Shown: one piece after another, positions 49,071 to 61,498 of the stretch
Layout: each line of letters begins with the position of its first letter
Numbering within the stretch: the first letter of the stretch is position 1
Origin: Lithospermum erythrorhizon
Taxonomy: Eukaryota > Streptophyta > Magnoliopsida > Boraginales > Boraginaceae
Assembly: GCA_019722365.1 (NCBI GenBank)
Contig: JADFUC010001205.1
Span: forward strand, 1 to 64,000
Length of the DNA: 64,000 nucleotides
Reading direction: 5' to 3'
Notes under the pieces: model-generated
What the model was told of the DNA's origin: nothing
The model's database searches: none
The model's input: only the letters and a program-made list of their open reading frames with translations
Translations under genes and position numbers: made by a program

Positions 49071-52000
49071 TTGTTAAAGACGTTAAAGTTTATTCATAAA
49101 GAACCCCGCGGCCTCTATATTAGTAGTAGTGATGGTGGTCTCAATGCATATAATTATTCTGATGAAGATTCCGACGTTGAAAGTAGTAGTACTCAAAGGA
49201 ATAATAAAAGGAGGAGGACATTATTGGACAATGTTTTGCCTGTTGGGTTTCTTGATCCTTTGACTCCTGAAGAACGGCTGCCAGCGTAAGCTTCCAAAGT
49301 TCGCGTACTCGAGAAAAATAATTGAGGATAATGATAATGGTGGTGCTATGTTTAGTGATGAGGTTTCGTCGTCGTCTCCGAAGATACGCTGGTGATATGT
49401 TGTGCTGCCAGTGTTTATTGATGAGGCTCTGACGTCGTCGAATGGTGGTGGTGGTGATAATGGTGGAAGTAGGAAAGAATGGGATGTTGTGAAAGTAGAA
49501 GCAGAGGAAGAGGGTGAGGGTGAGGCAGTTGTGCCTTTGGCTACTATGGCTGCTGCTGCTGTTATTAGGGGATGTAAGCAATTCTGGAAAGCTGAGATTA
49601 TCAGGCAATTGTTTATTCATTCGGTATAATTAAGTTTACCTTCAATTCAATTTAATCAAGCTGCTTTTAGATGTCTGAAAGAGAAGATCTTTCTAAAAAC
49701 GAATCAATGATATCAAATTTATATGTATCGAGTGTCTAAGAAAATGTAATTGAAAGATAAACGCCAATAGTTGAGAATATGATATATGTTACAATACCCA
49801 TTAATTAATAGTTTTGATCATTGCTATTATTATTATTGTTATTTATTTATTATGATTGTCTTATTTTGGTTTATTTTCTTGAAACCTGTCTAATCAAACT
49901 AGGAATTTCATTGATTATTGGTCATTATTTATCGATTTATTACTTGTGTTTCATGTAGAAGTACTATTAGTGGAGTGGAAGTTTTGGATTTATAGTCCTC
50001 TATAAGTAGGATGATGATAAAAGTTTCGATTCTTGGTATTAAAAGTTGTTACAACATTCAAGAATATCTGCCAAATTATGAAAGCTTCTTATTTTATAGA
50101 TAATGTCGTCTTTAACTTATGCAGTGAATGACTTTGAGGTATAACCTTTATGTTGTGGTTGCAGTTGGCATGGATCATGTCAGAGTTCATCCTAAGTTCT
50201 TGCATTCAAATGCTACTAGCCACAAATGGGCTCTTGGAGGTAAAATAACAGTATACGTCGAAAGTGGTGTGATTATATTCATAAATTAAAAGGGATATGA
50301 TTATCAGGTTTACCTTGTTTTTCTGATTGTCTCTTTTTACCTTGTTGACATCCGAGTCGACAACGCTTTATTGAGGTAATTGACTGTTGATCTCTTAATT
50401 TTTTTTTTAATCCTCAAATAACCTGAATCGTTTTGATTTGATGCCGGTTGTACTTATGCTTGTTTCTCTCCTGATGATCTTCTGAATAAGGCTTGTAATG
50501 GAGCTACATATGTCTGAAAAGAAAAGGGCAGATGTTAAGCGGGTTGAAGGTAATACTATCATTAGTTCTATGTCCTTTACACCTTAGTCCGCTAGTCGGC
50601 TGTGCAAGATTGAGTTAACTGAAAATCTATTCAAGAAATTTCACAATATAAAAAATGTTGCAGCTTATAAGGGGTTAGGCATGAAAGTAATTTTTAAAAA
50701 CAGCAAAGGAAACTATATATTACAGGATGATATAATATGCTTGCTTCATGTAGAAGTTCTAAATCTGTATTCCCTATTCCAGTCTGAAACTACCCAGTTA
50801 TTACTGAAATCCAAGTTTCTGATGGAGCTTATTTGAATGATTTCGCAAGATAATGGTGGCGGAATGTCACCTGATAAGATGCGTCAGTGCATGTCATTGG
50901 GGTATTCTGAGAAGAGCAAATCAGCAAATACAATCGGCCAATGTAAGAAATTAAATACATTAGAAAACAATTCAGTTTAGCATGTCTTGGTTAGTAACTT
51001 GTAGTTTACATAATTTCTACCAGATGTCGGTTTTACAAAGTACCATGAGGCTTGGGGCAGATGTCATTGTTTTCTCGCGCTGCCAGGGAAAAGACGGAGC
51101 TAAGTAATGTCTCTTTACTTGTTTATCTTCTTGTTGCCTGGAGTGGCAGAATTAGCTGTTTTCATGTCATTTAGCCAAATCCTCAGTCGAACTAACTATA
51201 AGCACTTGCTCTCTATATCCTGCAGTGCAACTCAAAGTATTGGGATGCTGTCGTATACTTTCTTGACTAGCACCGGGAAGCAAGATATTATTGTTCCCAT
51301 GGTATGAGCACTTTCGATGCTTTTCTCTGCGTACTGTTTATGTATTGATTAGTTTTATTGCTAAGAATGTATGTCTCATATTGTTACATTTAGTTGGAGA
51401 CCAACTACTTATGATGTTTTATTTATGAGATGGATCAAATCTTGTAAATAAATTGATCGAAATGCATGTTACCTTATTATCAATGGTACTTCAAGTTAAC
51501 CGACTTGCTCACCTGGTAAATTAACCCCAAAGTACAGCCATTCTGCTTCTGACATAATTTTATATGAAGTGAATTATCATTTCAATCACCTTAATTCTTG
51601 CTAAAAATTTACAGATTTCTCTCTTTCTATCTGTATCTATGTTCTTTATATCACTTGTTTACTCTTTTTTTTGGCAGATTGATTATCAGAAGTGTGAAGA
51701 TACCTGGATTTTGATGGCACGATCTTCTTTGGATGATTGGAAGAGAAATCTGAACACTATAGTTCAATGGTCTCCATATGAAAATGAAGAAGACCTCCTT
51801 CATCAGGTACTAAAAAGAGTCCCTCCTTTAACTAAATGTTGTTTTTGTTTTGGTTGTCATGACGCCATTACTTGCATTTTCTTTAGAGAACCCCACCTAT
51901 TAGCAGGAGGTAGTCTTCAAATTCCATTAACTGCGATTACAAAGGGAACTTCATAGAATTCACACGTTGAGTAAATTAGGAATTCATTTTTTTAATACTC

Positions 52001-54547
52001 CATAATTTTTCATCTTCTGTTTGTAAGCCAAATCTTTATGGTTTATGCCTTCTCATATAGCCCAGTCTTCCAGTTAGAATTATTAAGTTTATCATGTTGC
52101 TAAGTATAACTCTCTGCTCTTTTGTAGTTTGATTTCTTAGAAGCTCAAGGTACACGTATTATAATATACAATCTTTGGGAGGACGATACAAGAATGCAAG
52201 AGCTCGATTTTGATGCTGATCTAACTGTATGTTATTTCCCCATTCTGTCCACTAATTACTCTTCAATTGCTATTTGATCCTTATAACTTCAGTGTGAACA
52301 ATGTCTTCCCATCAACTCATTGACGTGGTTTCATTGCATCAACTATCCAGGATATTCAGATTAAAGGAGTCAACAGAGATCCGAAGAAGATTACAATGGC
52401 TGAAACTTATCAGAATTCTCAACACTTTTTAACTTATCGGCACTCTTTGAGGGTAAATGTCATCTACATGTTTTCTTTATAAACTTGCAGCGCTATTGAT
52501 ATTCCTTGATCGTCTTTTGTATGACATTCTGCTACCATCCTCTCTTCTTATTGATCTTGATGACTATTATATTCTGTTAAGTGGGGGGTTGGGGAGGGGG
52601 GTCACTTGGGCCTCTCTGGTTCCTCTTTATCTTATTCATTATTTAGCATTTGTTTTGTCTTTCCTCTTAAACGAAATTAAAAGACATTTCATGTTTCCAG
52701 TACCTCCAATGGCTACCTCTTTAGAGGTTTTCTTTCAATTTGGTGTTTCATGGGAACCATATTGATAGTAAATGTTGATGGAGTAGAATGTGAAACATCT
52801 GATACCAATCCTTTTTTTGACATTGTCAGAGTTATGCTTCTATTCTCTATTTGAGGATTCCCACCAACTTTCGGATCATCTTGCGTAAACAAGATGTTGT
52901 TCATCACAGTATAGTAAATGATATGATGTACTGTGAAGAGATCACATACAGGCCAGCCCCAGTTCAGGATGAACCACAAAAGGATCGAAATGTATGCATT
53001 ACGCAACTAACATTCTGTTTATCATATAAGTTGCCTTTAGCAACTGGAATGCTGCTGGAAGTAGTGGGGCGGGAGAGTAGGTTTGTCCTTCATTGCCATA
53101 CTTTGTATCTCGAACGGACCTATTTTCTACTCTAGGAGAAGATTAGTCCATTAGACGTTTCTTTTTTATTTATCCTTTATTTCTGAATGGATACCTATTG
53201 ATCGTGTGCATCTTTTCTGATTCACAGGAGTCTTGGAAGCTAACTTCGTTGAACCGGCTCACGATAAACAAGGATTTGAGCGGACAGTTGTGCTGTCAAG
53301 ACTTGAGGCGAGACTAGTTGCTATGCAGAAGAAATTCTGGTATGTTCCTATCCCTGTCCTTTTTACTGATCGTATGATGTTCCTTAGATATGTCCACTAA
53401 TTAATTACTCGATATGCTTCTTGTTTAGGAGAGTGAACTCCTACCTAATAGGCTACGCCAAACAGCGAGTAGCAAGGGAGAAAGAAGCTACACCTGTTGC
53501 TGGAGATAAATCTTCTACACATCCTAGTTCAAATGGTCATGTTTTCAATACTAACCCTTCGAAATTCAAGCCCATCAGAAAACCTGAAGCTGTTTCTTTC
53601 CATGATGCTGAAATGGTGATCGATAATTCTGAGAAAAGATCAAGATATCACCCCGGAACATCTCCATTTTCTGCAGAGCCGAGCATGGCTAATCACTCAA
53701 GTGAGGGGAAGGTATATGCTCTGCTTAAACTCTTTTGATAACTATCCTTAATTCCAACAATCTCTCTTAAATGATATTGTGCAATCTATTAATAATGTAC
53801 TTCATTTCCCTCTCTGGTAGGCAACAAATAACAATAGCAATGGACACAGTGTTGTAGTTTCACAAGAGGTGTTAGCGAAGTTGAAACTAGAAAATCATGA
53901 ACTGCGAGAGAGGTAATCAAATCGCTATCCTTAATCTCGCTTAGGCGTTATCCTTTAATTGTTTCGTTACACATTAAGACCATATGTTTCCCTCACTACT
54001 TATTTCTGCATACTTCTGTTTTCTGCTTACAGTCAACAGGCAATGTCGCTCGTGTTGCAGTTTGAAAAAGACAGAAACAAATCACTAGAATCTCAAGTAC
54101 GTTTTCTCCATTCTGATTTATACAACATAAAAGAACCTCATAAGATATTTCCATGTTTTCAAGGATGTACCCCAATGGAATAATTGTTACACTTTCATTT
54201 TTCGCTATAGCTTGAGGCAACCAAGAAAAGTCTTGATGATTTAGAGAAAGATCAAGAATGTATTCTTGATCAATATCTGGAAGAAAAAGGAAGGAGAGAT
54301 GTTGAGGAAGAGAATATGAGAAAAAAATTGAAGGTCAGAATCTCTCCCCTTCTCGTCTCGATTTATATATTCTGCCTTTCTTACGTATCTCCCACTAAAA
54401 AAATCAAAATTGATAACAATTTTCTATTTTTCAATTTTGTAGGAAGCTTCTGATACTATTCAACAATTGCTTATTAAAGTGAATCAATTGGCTAATAGAG
54501 CACCACCACCTCCAACAACAGTTGCAAGCTGCAAAATAGAACGCTAA
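49071..54547 (+). pseudogene. MORC: MORC-family GHKL ATPase gene, with frame breaks and a lost exon
   Basis: Plant MORC (CRT1/DMS) ATPases act in heterochromatin compaction, transposon silencing and immunity. Readable blocks: VLPVGFLDPLTPEER, CKQFWKA, MDHVRVHPKFLHSNATSHKW (50165-50239), DNGGGMSPDKMRQCMSLGYS (to 50942), ADVIVFSRC (51024-51103), TQSIGMLSYTFL (51226-51301), then 51678-51806, 52128-52226, 52351-52452, 52830-52991, 53228-53339, 53429-53711, 53821-53912, 54033-54096, 54211-54333 and 54443-54547. The last five form the C-terminal linker and coiled coil. Damage: no ATG in frame before 49071; frame changes after PEERLPA and within the FWKAGDY block; a shortened exon for the ATP-binding ELLDNxLDE motif near 50345-50375; an early stop after CNGATYV; a shifted GNGFKTS block; and a missing exon plus frame break before 53228. 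Long-read consensus error is the alternative to true decay. Confidence 0.8.
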
Positions 54548-55942
54548 CTTGTGCATTCTCTTGCTTAGCAATAAATCAATTTTAACTGATCAGATGGAAA
54601 GGATTAAGTAGTATTTAATGATTCATATTGGAGTATAAGATTGACATAGATATTTGTTTGTTGAATTAAACATATACTAGTGTATAAAATTTGCTTCTTT
54701 TGGTTGATAACGCTGAAATTCTTCATTGACATAGTTGTTAGTCAAGCTGGATCAATCTGTAGGAAAGTCGTGAAATGTTGAATTGATTTTCTTGAAAAAA
54801 GGAAATCATTAAATTAAAACTCACATTATTTTAACTCCTATATTATAACGATTTTTTTCATATGTGTCCTTAAACACATGTGAAAAAGTAAAATTGGAAA
54901 TAAAATATAAAAATTGAAAGTATATAAATAAATATATTTAACAAATCTCTCCACATTAAATTTTAAACGCAAATTTTCTATAAAATATTTTCCTTTATTA
55001 ATTTTCAACATGTGCCCTAAGACTACATCAAAATATGGCAATATCGATTATACAAATAGCATTCTTCCCTAAAATACATCAGTCTACATATTTGGCATAA
55101 GTAATATTATGAATATTCCTGATTCATCACCACCTTCAAGTAAAAAAGTTCGCAACGCAAAACTTCAACAATAATATTGTACAACAATCTGAGGCTTTTT
55201 CATGACTGCGTAAAAATGGCTTTGGTAGATACATAAGAGGATGCAATCAAACCCCTCAGTCACTGCATCTATAATAACAAAATCACAATCAACCTCAATA
55301 TACTTAGTTCATGAAATATCAAGTATAATATAATGTGTTGATTAACTATTACCTTACTCGGGCACAATAATTATTTCAACAATTTTAATTCAAATGTCAA
55401 CGAGGATATATAGAGTATGATGATATTCAACTTCTGCTAAAGAATAGAAACAATATGCTCGTTGGGTTTTCAAGAATTGGGCGAACGACTTAACAACACA
55501 AACCATAACTCCGTGACATGTATGATGATGATCCAAAGCTAACATAACAAATAGTGTAAGAGATAATCTATATTGATTTGTAATTTAAAAAATTTAAAAC
55601 TGAAACCATCATACGTGAGATTGTACAACCAAGCTCAACAATTAAAGAAGCAATGCCATGAAATAAAATTAAAGAACGAAATATAGCAATTTATTGATCG
55701 ACTATCCCAAACAAAAGGCTAGGATTCTCCTCTACATGAGTATCCCCATGTCATATAATAACCATCACCAACTAACAAACCTACTTTAATAAACTACAAA
55801 CCTAAAAATACCAAAAACATGTAACATGGATTAAGGAAAACAATAAACAAAATTGTTTCCTTAATTTATGTAAAATAGTACTAGTACTATTATGAGTAAA
55901 CCACATTTCATTATGTTATTCTTTTGGCGTGATAAATTTTCA
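54548..55942. other. Convergent intergenic region between MORC and the glutaredoxin
   Basis: About 1.4 kb, AT-rich, holding two gene 3' ends. The 54838-55041 minus-strand ORF has no domain and sits in low-complexity AT DNA. Confidence 0.5.
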
Positions 55943-56278
55943 TTAAAGCCAAAGAGCACCGGCGTCCTTTAGCATAGGGACTAAAGTCCCATTAATATGA
56001 GCCGCCATGACTCTATCCATGGACCCAACAAGTTTCCCCCCAACAAAAACAACAGGAACAGAAGGGGAATTTCCAAGAATCCTAGCCAACGCCACCTCAA
56101 TTTCTTTGCCTTTGGGATCTTGATCAAGCTCATACACTGTTGGGCTCACACCCATGCTAGAAAACAACCTCTTCACTGCATGACACATACAACATGAGTT
56201 GTTGCTAAATATTACAACTGCACCTCTTGAAGCCATCCTCACAATCCTCTCAACTGGGTCAATTGAATTATATTGCAT
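55943..56278 (-). CDS. CC-type (class III, ROXY) glutaredoxin
   Basis: An intact intronless ORF of 111 residues. The active site is CCMC at residues 29-32, the signature of the land-plant CC-type glutaredoxins. The usual fold blocks follow: VVIFSNNSC, a [10 protein letters not shown] segment (the cis-Pro loop) and [19 protein letters not shown]. The C-terminus is ALWL, the motif that class III members use to bind TGA bZIP factors and repress their targets. Known family roles are in anther and petal development, jasmonate/salicylate cross-talk and nitrate signalling; which applies here cannot be read from sequence. Predicted cytosolic and nuclear, with no signal peptide. The length and ends match the family, so the start at 56278 is secure. 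Confidence 0.93.
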   Translation of the reverse strand: MQYNSIDPVERIVRMASRGAVVIFSNNSCCMCHAVKRLFSSMGVSPTVYELDQDPKGKEIEVALARILGNSPSVPVVFVGGKLVGSMDRVMAAHINGTLVPMLKDAGALWL

Positions 56279-58129
56279 TTTTTCTTAAAGTTTGAGAAAT
56301 GATTTGAGGGTTTAGAGGGAAACCCAAGATCTTTTAACTAATGTAAGACTGAGTTCTTAATATAAATTGAATTATGATGAGGTGATGATGAGAAAAGATA
56401 TTGAGTGTTTGGGTAGTTTATAGGGAATTGGATTGGGGTAAAAACATAAAAGGGGGCAAAATAAAGGGAGTTGTCGGAAAACGTGGGAGGAAGATCTATG
56501 TAGTACGCACTATAATTGTTTCTTAAAAAGGATAACAAAAACGTGGACATTTATAATGGGACATGCCCTTAAAGGCGCCGTTGTATCTTGGAGTCTAACG
56601 CATATGTCGTCAGCTCGAGAAGACGGCTATAGTCTACATATGGTTTGGTTAAGTTTTTTTTTTTTTTATCAAAATCAATTTATAAATTAATTTGGCAAAA
56701 AAAAAATGTTTGGCTAACATTTATAGAATATAACTTATAAGTTAAAGTAACTTTAAGTTTATTTTAAAAAGTACTAATTCCCCAACTTTTTATTCCCAAC
56801 TTTTTGTCTTTAACTTATAAATCGGCTTGAACAAGAAATTACTTCACTATCCCTCAACATTTAACCTTATACCTTTATTTATCTTTTCATTTTATAGTCA
56901 TAAAGATACAATTTTGGGCTATTCCAACTTTTTTAAATATTTTACACTTATTGAAAATAAAAATAAATAAAAAAAATATATTTAGTCATAAATATAATTT
57001 TTAGTTATAATTAATTTTATTCTTCAAATATTAAATTTCTAATTTATTTATACTTACAAGATTAAAAAAAGTAATATATAAATGATGTCTTTATAAGTCA
57101 TTTTACCTTATCATAACTTATAAGTTATCGTTATCCAAAACACGTAAAAATCTCATTATAAAGTTTGGCGTTAATCAAATGTTTAAACAATTTTAACAAC
57201 TTATAAGAGCACTCATTTCCCTAAAAGTCATTTTAGAGATTAAAACTAACAAAATCAGTCACATCGCCTTTAAAGAAGAAGCCATAAAATTATTCACTCA
57301 CACTATTCATCCCTTAAATTTATATCCTCCGTATTTTGGGGTTATTTTTTTTTCTCCTCATCATTTTTCAATTATATAAAACAAAAATAAATAAATATTT
57401 TCAGCGAGATATAGCAATTAAAAAGCATTACCATTCAACATCCATATTTTAATATATTATTTTATTCCTGAAATTTAATTTTATCCTAAATTTTGACATA
57501 TTTAAAATATTTAATATTTAATTTGGGTGACACAGGAAGCCGCTTAAAGAGTACAAAAAGGGGAACCCAAAAATAAAAAGTGGTGGTCAGAGTGAATTTA
57601 AAAAAATTATAGGAGAACCGTGCGAACGCTCTATGACCAACTTATGCTTAGCCAAACACCCTCTAAAAGGACCGATGATTTTATATTTCATTTTCTTATT
57701 ATGATATTTGAATTATTTAGGTTTTTTCTTTATTATTTTGAATTATTTAGATTTTTTCTTATTATATAATTTCATTATTATTAATGAAGGTACTCAATTG
57801 TTAACTTATTTGAATTATTCAAAACAACCGAACAAAGTGATGGAGTCCCTGATAACGAGGCCATGAGTAAGTTGATATCCATGTTGTATCTCGAGTCGAT
57901 TGTTCTATAAATATTACAAAGATCCCTCGATGTTGAACTTGAGTCCATTCCCTTTCAAATATCAACACTTTTGGAGTAGTAATGAAAGTCAGACTACAAG
58001 ACGGCGCACAAGAAGGAACTAAAGAAGTTAACATGAGGAGCTTTCAAACATTAAGCTCTCTTAGGAGTAAAGGTGAAACAAATTTTGAACTTTGACGGTT
58101 AATCAAGCAGGATATATGCGCATTAAAGA
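56279..58129. other. Gene-free region with TE-like palindromic AT DNA
   Basis: Within 56.64-57.23 kb the palindromic word AACTTATAAGTT occurs near 56732 and 57117, with partial copies near 56814 and 57200. It is flanked by GGTTTGGTTAAG (56643) and GTTTGGCGTTAATCAAATG (57165). This looks like a degraded MITE. The 57819-58034 minus-strand ORF shows no domain. The proximal part should contain the glutaredoxin promoter. Confidence 0.4.
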
Positions 58130-59127
58130 TTGAGCCTCGCTTTGGTTAACAAAAAGCCGTTGGTAGGTGAATAATGAAAGTATAAAGAGGTTGCGTGAAG
58201 TCAAGGGCAGCTTGTACAAACAAATTTAGAATGTAGTTTATATGAGTATGATGGTTAGTACTTTTTTCCATAGGAAATCACTTAAGAGTTCTCGACTCGC
58301 CACCAACATAATTACCGAGATGCGCACAAGGACGAGTCCTCGTAGAAGAACAAGGATTACGTAGCCATTGCTGTTGATTATTATGAGTTCTTTCGTCACG
58401 TAGAAAGTGAGGGAGCATTTTAAACAATTGAATTCATAAAACACATGCTACATTACTGTAGCAGTAACTGTGACGAAAGTGAGGCGTGACGCTAAGACGT
58501 AAGACGAAAGTGCTCATGGCCCCGATGGTTTCAAAGACCGAATTTTTCAAGATACATGGCAGATTTCAAGGGTTCTCAAGTGGTGGAAGCAGCGTGAATT
58601 TTGCCACATCTCATATGCCTAAGTTTCTAAACAAAGACTACTATTTTCTTTGATACCTAAAATCCAAAACCTAAGGTGCCGAGGATTTTTCGTGCCCACG
58701 TTGTCGCAAGTTTGTGATACAAAATGTATTTCCCAATTATTTCCAGCAACAGATTAAAAATTACTTTTTATGATGAGAGGGGAGATCAACAGATAGCCTA
58801 TGTGCCCTCGGAAGAACTATCTCGTGATGGAATTTCGTTGACGCGGAATTGGAATGTGGTTATCACAAAGAGGAATGGAAGTGCCTAAAGTGCCGCTATC
58901 AAAGTTGATATAATGGCGCTTATAACACGCTTGGATTGAATTTCATGCGGGATACTAAGTAGAATCTTTTGGAGTAGTCCCGCAACTTTCAAAAGTCGAT
59001 CAAGGTCAGTACACATTAGCCTGGTTCTCTATTGCTAATGGAAGCTCGTAGGGTTTTAAGAACGGATGTGTCTTCAAAAGTGACCTTCTCACCATATTTG
59101 TTCATCATTATCATGTTAAAGGTTGAA
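58130..59127 (+). pseudogene. LINE (L1-type) reverse-transcriptase fragment
   Basis: Plus-strand translation in changing frames gives, in order, KNKDYVAIAVDYYE (58352 onward), PDGFKDRIFQDTW (about 58520-58555), LIPKIQNPK (about 58649-58675) and an LLTIFVHHY-type block (about 59080-59115). These correspond to the plant L1 segments just before and within the reverse transcriptase: AGPDGF..FF...W, LIPK..NP and the RQGDPLSPYLFI region. No endonuclease was seen. The fragment stops where a Copia LTR begins. Confidence 0.7.
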
Positions 59128-59136
59128 GAAATTTTC

Positions 59137-59690
59137 ATGTTATCAATGTGACCTCCCATCATGAGTGGCGGTCACGACGGAGGCCAATGGCGAGCCGTTT
59201 GGCTTTCAGAGGGAGAAAGATGAATTCCATCGTGAGTATAAAGTCACGATGGCAGTCACGAATATAGCGTAAGCACGCACTTGGAGGCGGCTTCGATTTT
59301 AAAGTTACCTATTTCAATCAAGTTAGTTAGAAGTTTTCTATATATATAGAGTATTTTCTATGTTTTGTATCACAAAATAAACATAAAAAAAACAATTTCT
59401 AGAGAAAATATTATTGAATCATCATCAATAATATTATGAGGCTTTGTTATTAAGAATACTAAGTTATAGCATACTCAATTGGAGTGTTCTAGCTGAGGTA
59501 ATTGTAACAATCTTCCGGTTTGGTTTTAGTGGCTACAGCTGTTGTAACATGACGTACTCTTTCACATTGAGGGGGGAACTCAGATAAATTTTGTGTGTTG
59601 CTTATTTCGCAATTTACTTATGTCGTTAGTATTTATTGCTTAGGTTTGGTGGTTAGTTACTATAATCACAAATACCATCGTAGCTAGTTC
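59137..59690 (+). repeat. 5' LTR of the plus-strand Copia
   Basis: It matches 63430-63955 over TTTTCATG at the start, GAGTGGCGGTCACGA, AAAGTTACCTATTTC, AGAAGTTTTCTATATATATAG, GTATCACAAAAT, TATTGAATCATCATCAATAA, GTAACAATCTT and TTGCTTAGGTTTGGTG. A TATA core (CTATATATATAG) is at 59339-59350. The outer edges are approximate. The left edge adjoins the LINE fragment. Confidence 0.75.
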
Positions 59691-59917
59691 TCGATTAAAA
59701 TCGAGATTCAATGTCGAAGAAATCCATGAGCTTACGACATTACGTCATGGTAAGGGCTTTATCTGATGTATTTCTATCGGGAAGATGTGGGAGGATTATC
59801 TCAGATGGTAAAAAAGCTGAACAAGCCACAGTGACAAGCATCGAGAAGACGGACGAGAAGAATGGAAAGAGTTAGACGCATTATGTCGCGACGTATCTAC
59901 GTTGTCTAGAAACGAAG

Positions 59918-60205
59918 TTGCTAATGTCGCGCGAGACCATGCAACAAAAGCGCCCGACGGGCGTTGACGACCATGAGAAGCCATCAGCTAACAACAAGGT
60001 ACGGTTAATGAAGCAGTTGTTTCACTTGAGGATGTCAGAAAATACTCCCATAACTAGGCACCTTAATGACTTCAATAGTTTAATAAACCAATTATCTACT
60101 GTTTCGGTGAATTTCGGCGACGAAGTTACAATCATTGGATATTATTGGCATCTTTGCCAAGCCATTTGTTCAATGGTGCCCGCAGCTAAGAATCCTCAGA
60201 GGTAA
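59918..60205 (+). pseudogene. Copia gag fragment (UBN2-like)
   Basis: The frame includes LMKQLFHLRMSENTPITRHL and NDFNSLINQLSTVSV, matching the Copia gag segment KLFLKRQLYxLRMxEGxSVxxHIxxFxxLVxxL. A related GKTGHMRKQ knuckle piece (60392-60418) lies downstream in another frame, where the first Cys-X2-Cys pair is lost. Confidence 0.7.
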
Positions 60206-60548
60206 TGATAAGCTGGTTTAAGGCAGTACAGAGCCGCTTATTTATCTGGTGGTGCGCGTAAAACCGGCATGAGAAAATGTTACGTCAATGTAGAAAATGT
60301 AGGAACCGACGTAGGTAATAGCAAGAATAAAATGAGGTCAAAGTCGGTAGGTGTAAGTAAGTCGAAATTTGGCGACGACTGAGCGCCACGCGGCAAGACA
60401 GGTCACATGAGGAAGCAATCGCAAAGCTTTTGAGTTCGGGACAACAACATACGACGCTAATGTTAAGCTGGCGACTACGCATATGCACTACTCTTTGCCG
60501 CTTGATTGCTTCATAATTCTGACCGGATTCCTCGCGTATCGTTTCATA

Positions 60549-61034
60549 CTACACCTACTCCGGATATAATGGTGAATTATATAGCCGGAGATTATAGGAC
60601 GGTTCATCTTGCTGATGGTGAACCATTAAATATTGTGGGTATGGGAGATGAATCAAGTCGTCAAATGGTTCTATCTGGAAATTGACAAAGGTGAGACATG
60701 TACCAAAGCTTGTGAAAAGCTTGATTGCTAGTTAGCCGGATGGAGATGGCTATATAACAACGCTCGTGATGGCAAATGGAAAGAGCACGTGGAGCAACGA
60801 TCGTGGGCTCGGGTCGTAAGATGGGCATTTGCACCTTATCGGAGGTTCTCAAATGTAATAGCCGCCGTTGGAGATTCCGAAAGACGTAAGCCGCACAATC
60901 GTCTGGGTCACATGAGTGAGAAAGGGATGAAATTGCTAGTCTCAAACAATTTAATACCTGAATTGAAGTCTGTTGATCATCATATACGCGAGAGTCGCCA
61001 GCTACCGGGAAAGCTAGTGAAAATCGTTGCCTAA
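60549..61034 (+). pseudogene. Copia protease and pre-integrase fragment
   Basis: Pieces readable across frames are AGDYRTVHLADGEPLNIVGM (60580-60640), VRHVPKLVKSL (about 60692-60724) and HNRLGHMSEKGMKLL (about 60897-60941). The last is the Copia integrase zinc domain, where LWHxRLGHMSxxGM is the norm; the Leu-Trp is replaced here. The DSG-type protease active site was not found. Confidence 0.7.
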
Positions 61035-61099
61035 GTCCGAGGCTAGAGTTAGTTCATTATGCATGTACGGGGACCCTGCATCAAGTTGGTTCTGTGGGA

Positions 61100-61498
61100 G
61101 GTTCACTATATTATGTAACCTTTATTGATGATGCAACTAGGAAGGTTTGAGTTTATTTCATGAAACACAAATCTGAAGTTTATGGAATCTTCAAGAATTG
61201 GAAAGCTATGGTTGAGAACGAGACTGGGCTGAAAGTGAAGTGTTTGAGATCAGATAATGGGGGTGAATATACTGATAGTGATTTCAAACAATACTGTGCT
61301 GAGAATGGGATCAGAATGCAGAAGACTATTCCGGGAACACCTCTCAAATGCAACGGAGAAATGGTAGGACGGCACCGTAACGCTAAAATGAACGCGGTTC
61401 GAGTACGAGGTTACATTCGACACTTTAATGCTCGGGCTGACGCAATCAATAATGCGCCCTTTCTGATTAATAGAGGACCCCGCCCCTCTAGAGTTTAA
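61100..61498 (+). pseudogene. Copia integrase core fragment
   Basis: The residues YVTFIDDATRKV (frame before 61160) and KVKCLRSDNGGEYT contain the two catalytic Asp blocks. KTIPGTPLKCNGEMVGR corresponds to the TPxxNGxxER block, where the usual Gln-Asn-Gly-Val-Ala-Glu-Arg is altered. An in-frame stop lies between the first and second blocks. Confidence 0.8.

Noticed and set aside
49141..49620. 159-residue minus-strand ORF
   Set aside because: It is the antisense shadow of the MORC N-terminal Ser/Gly/Asp-rich coding region.
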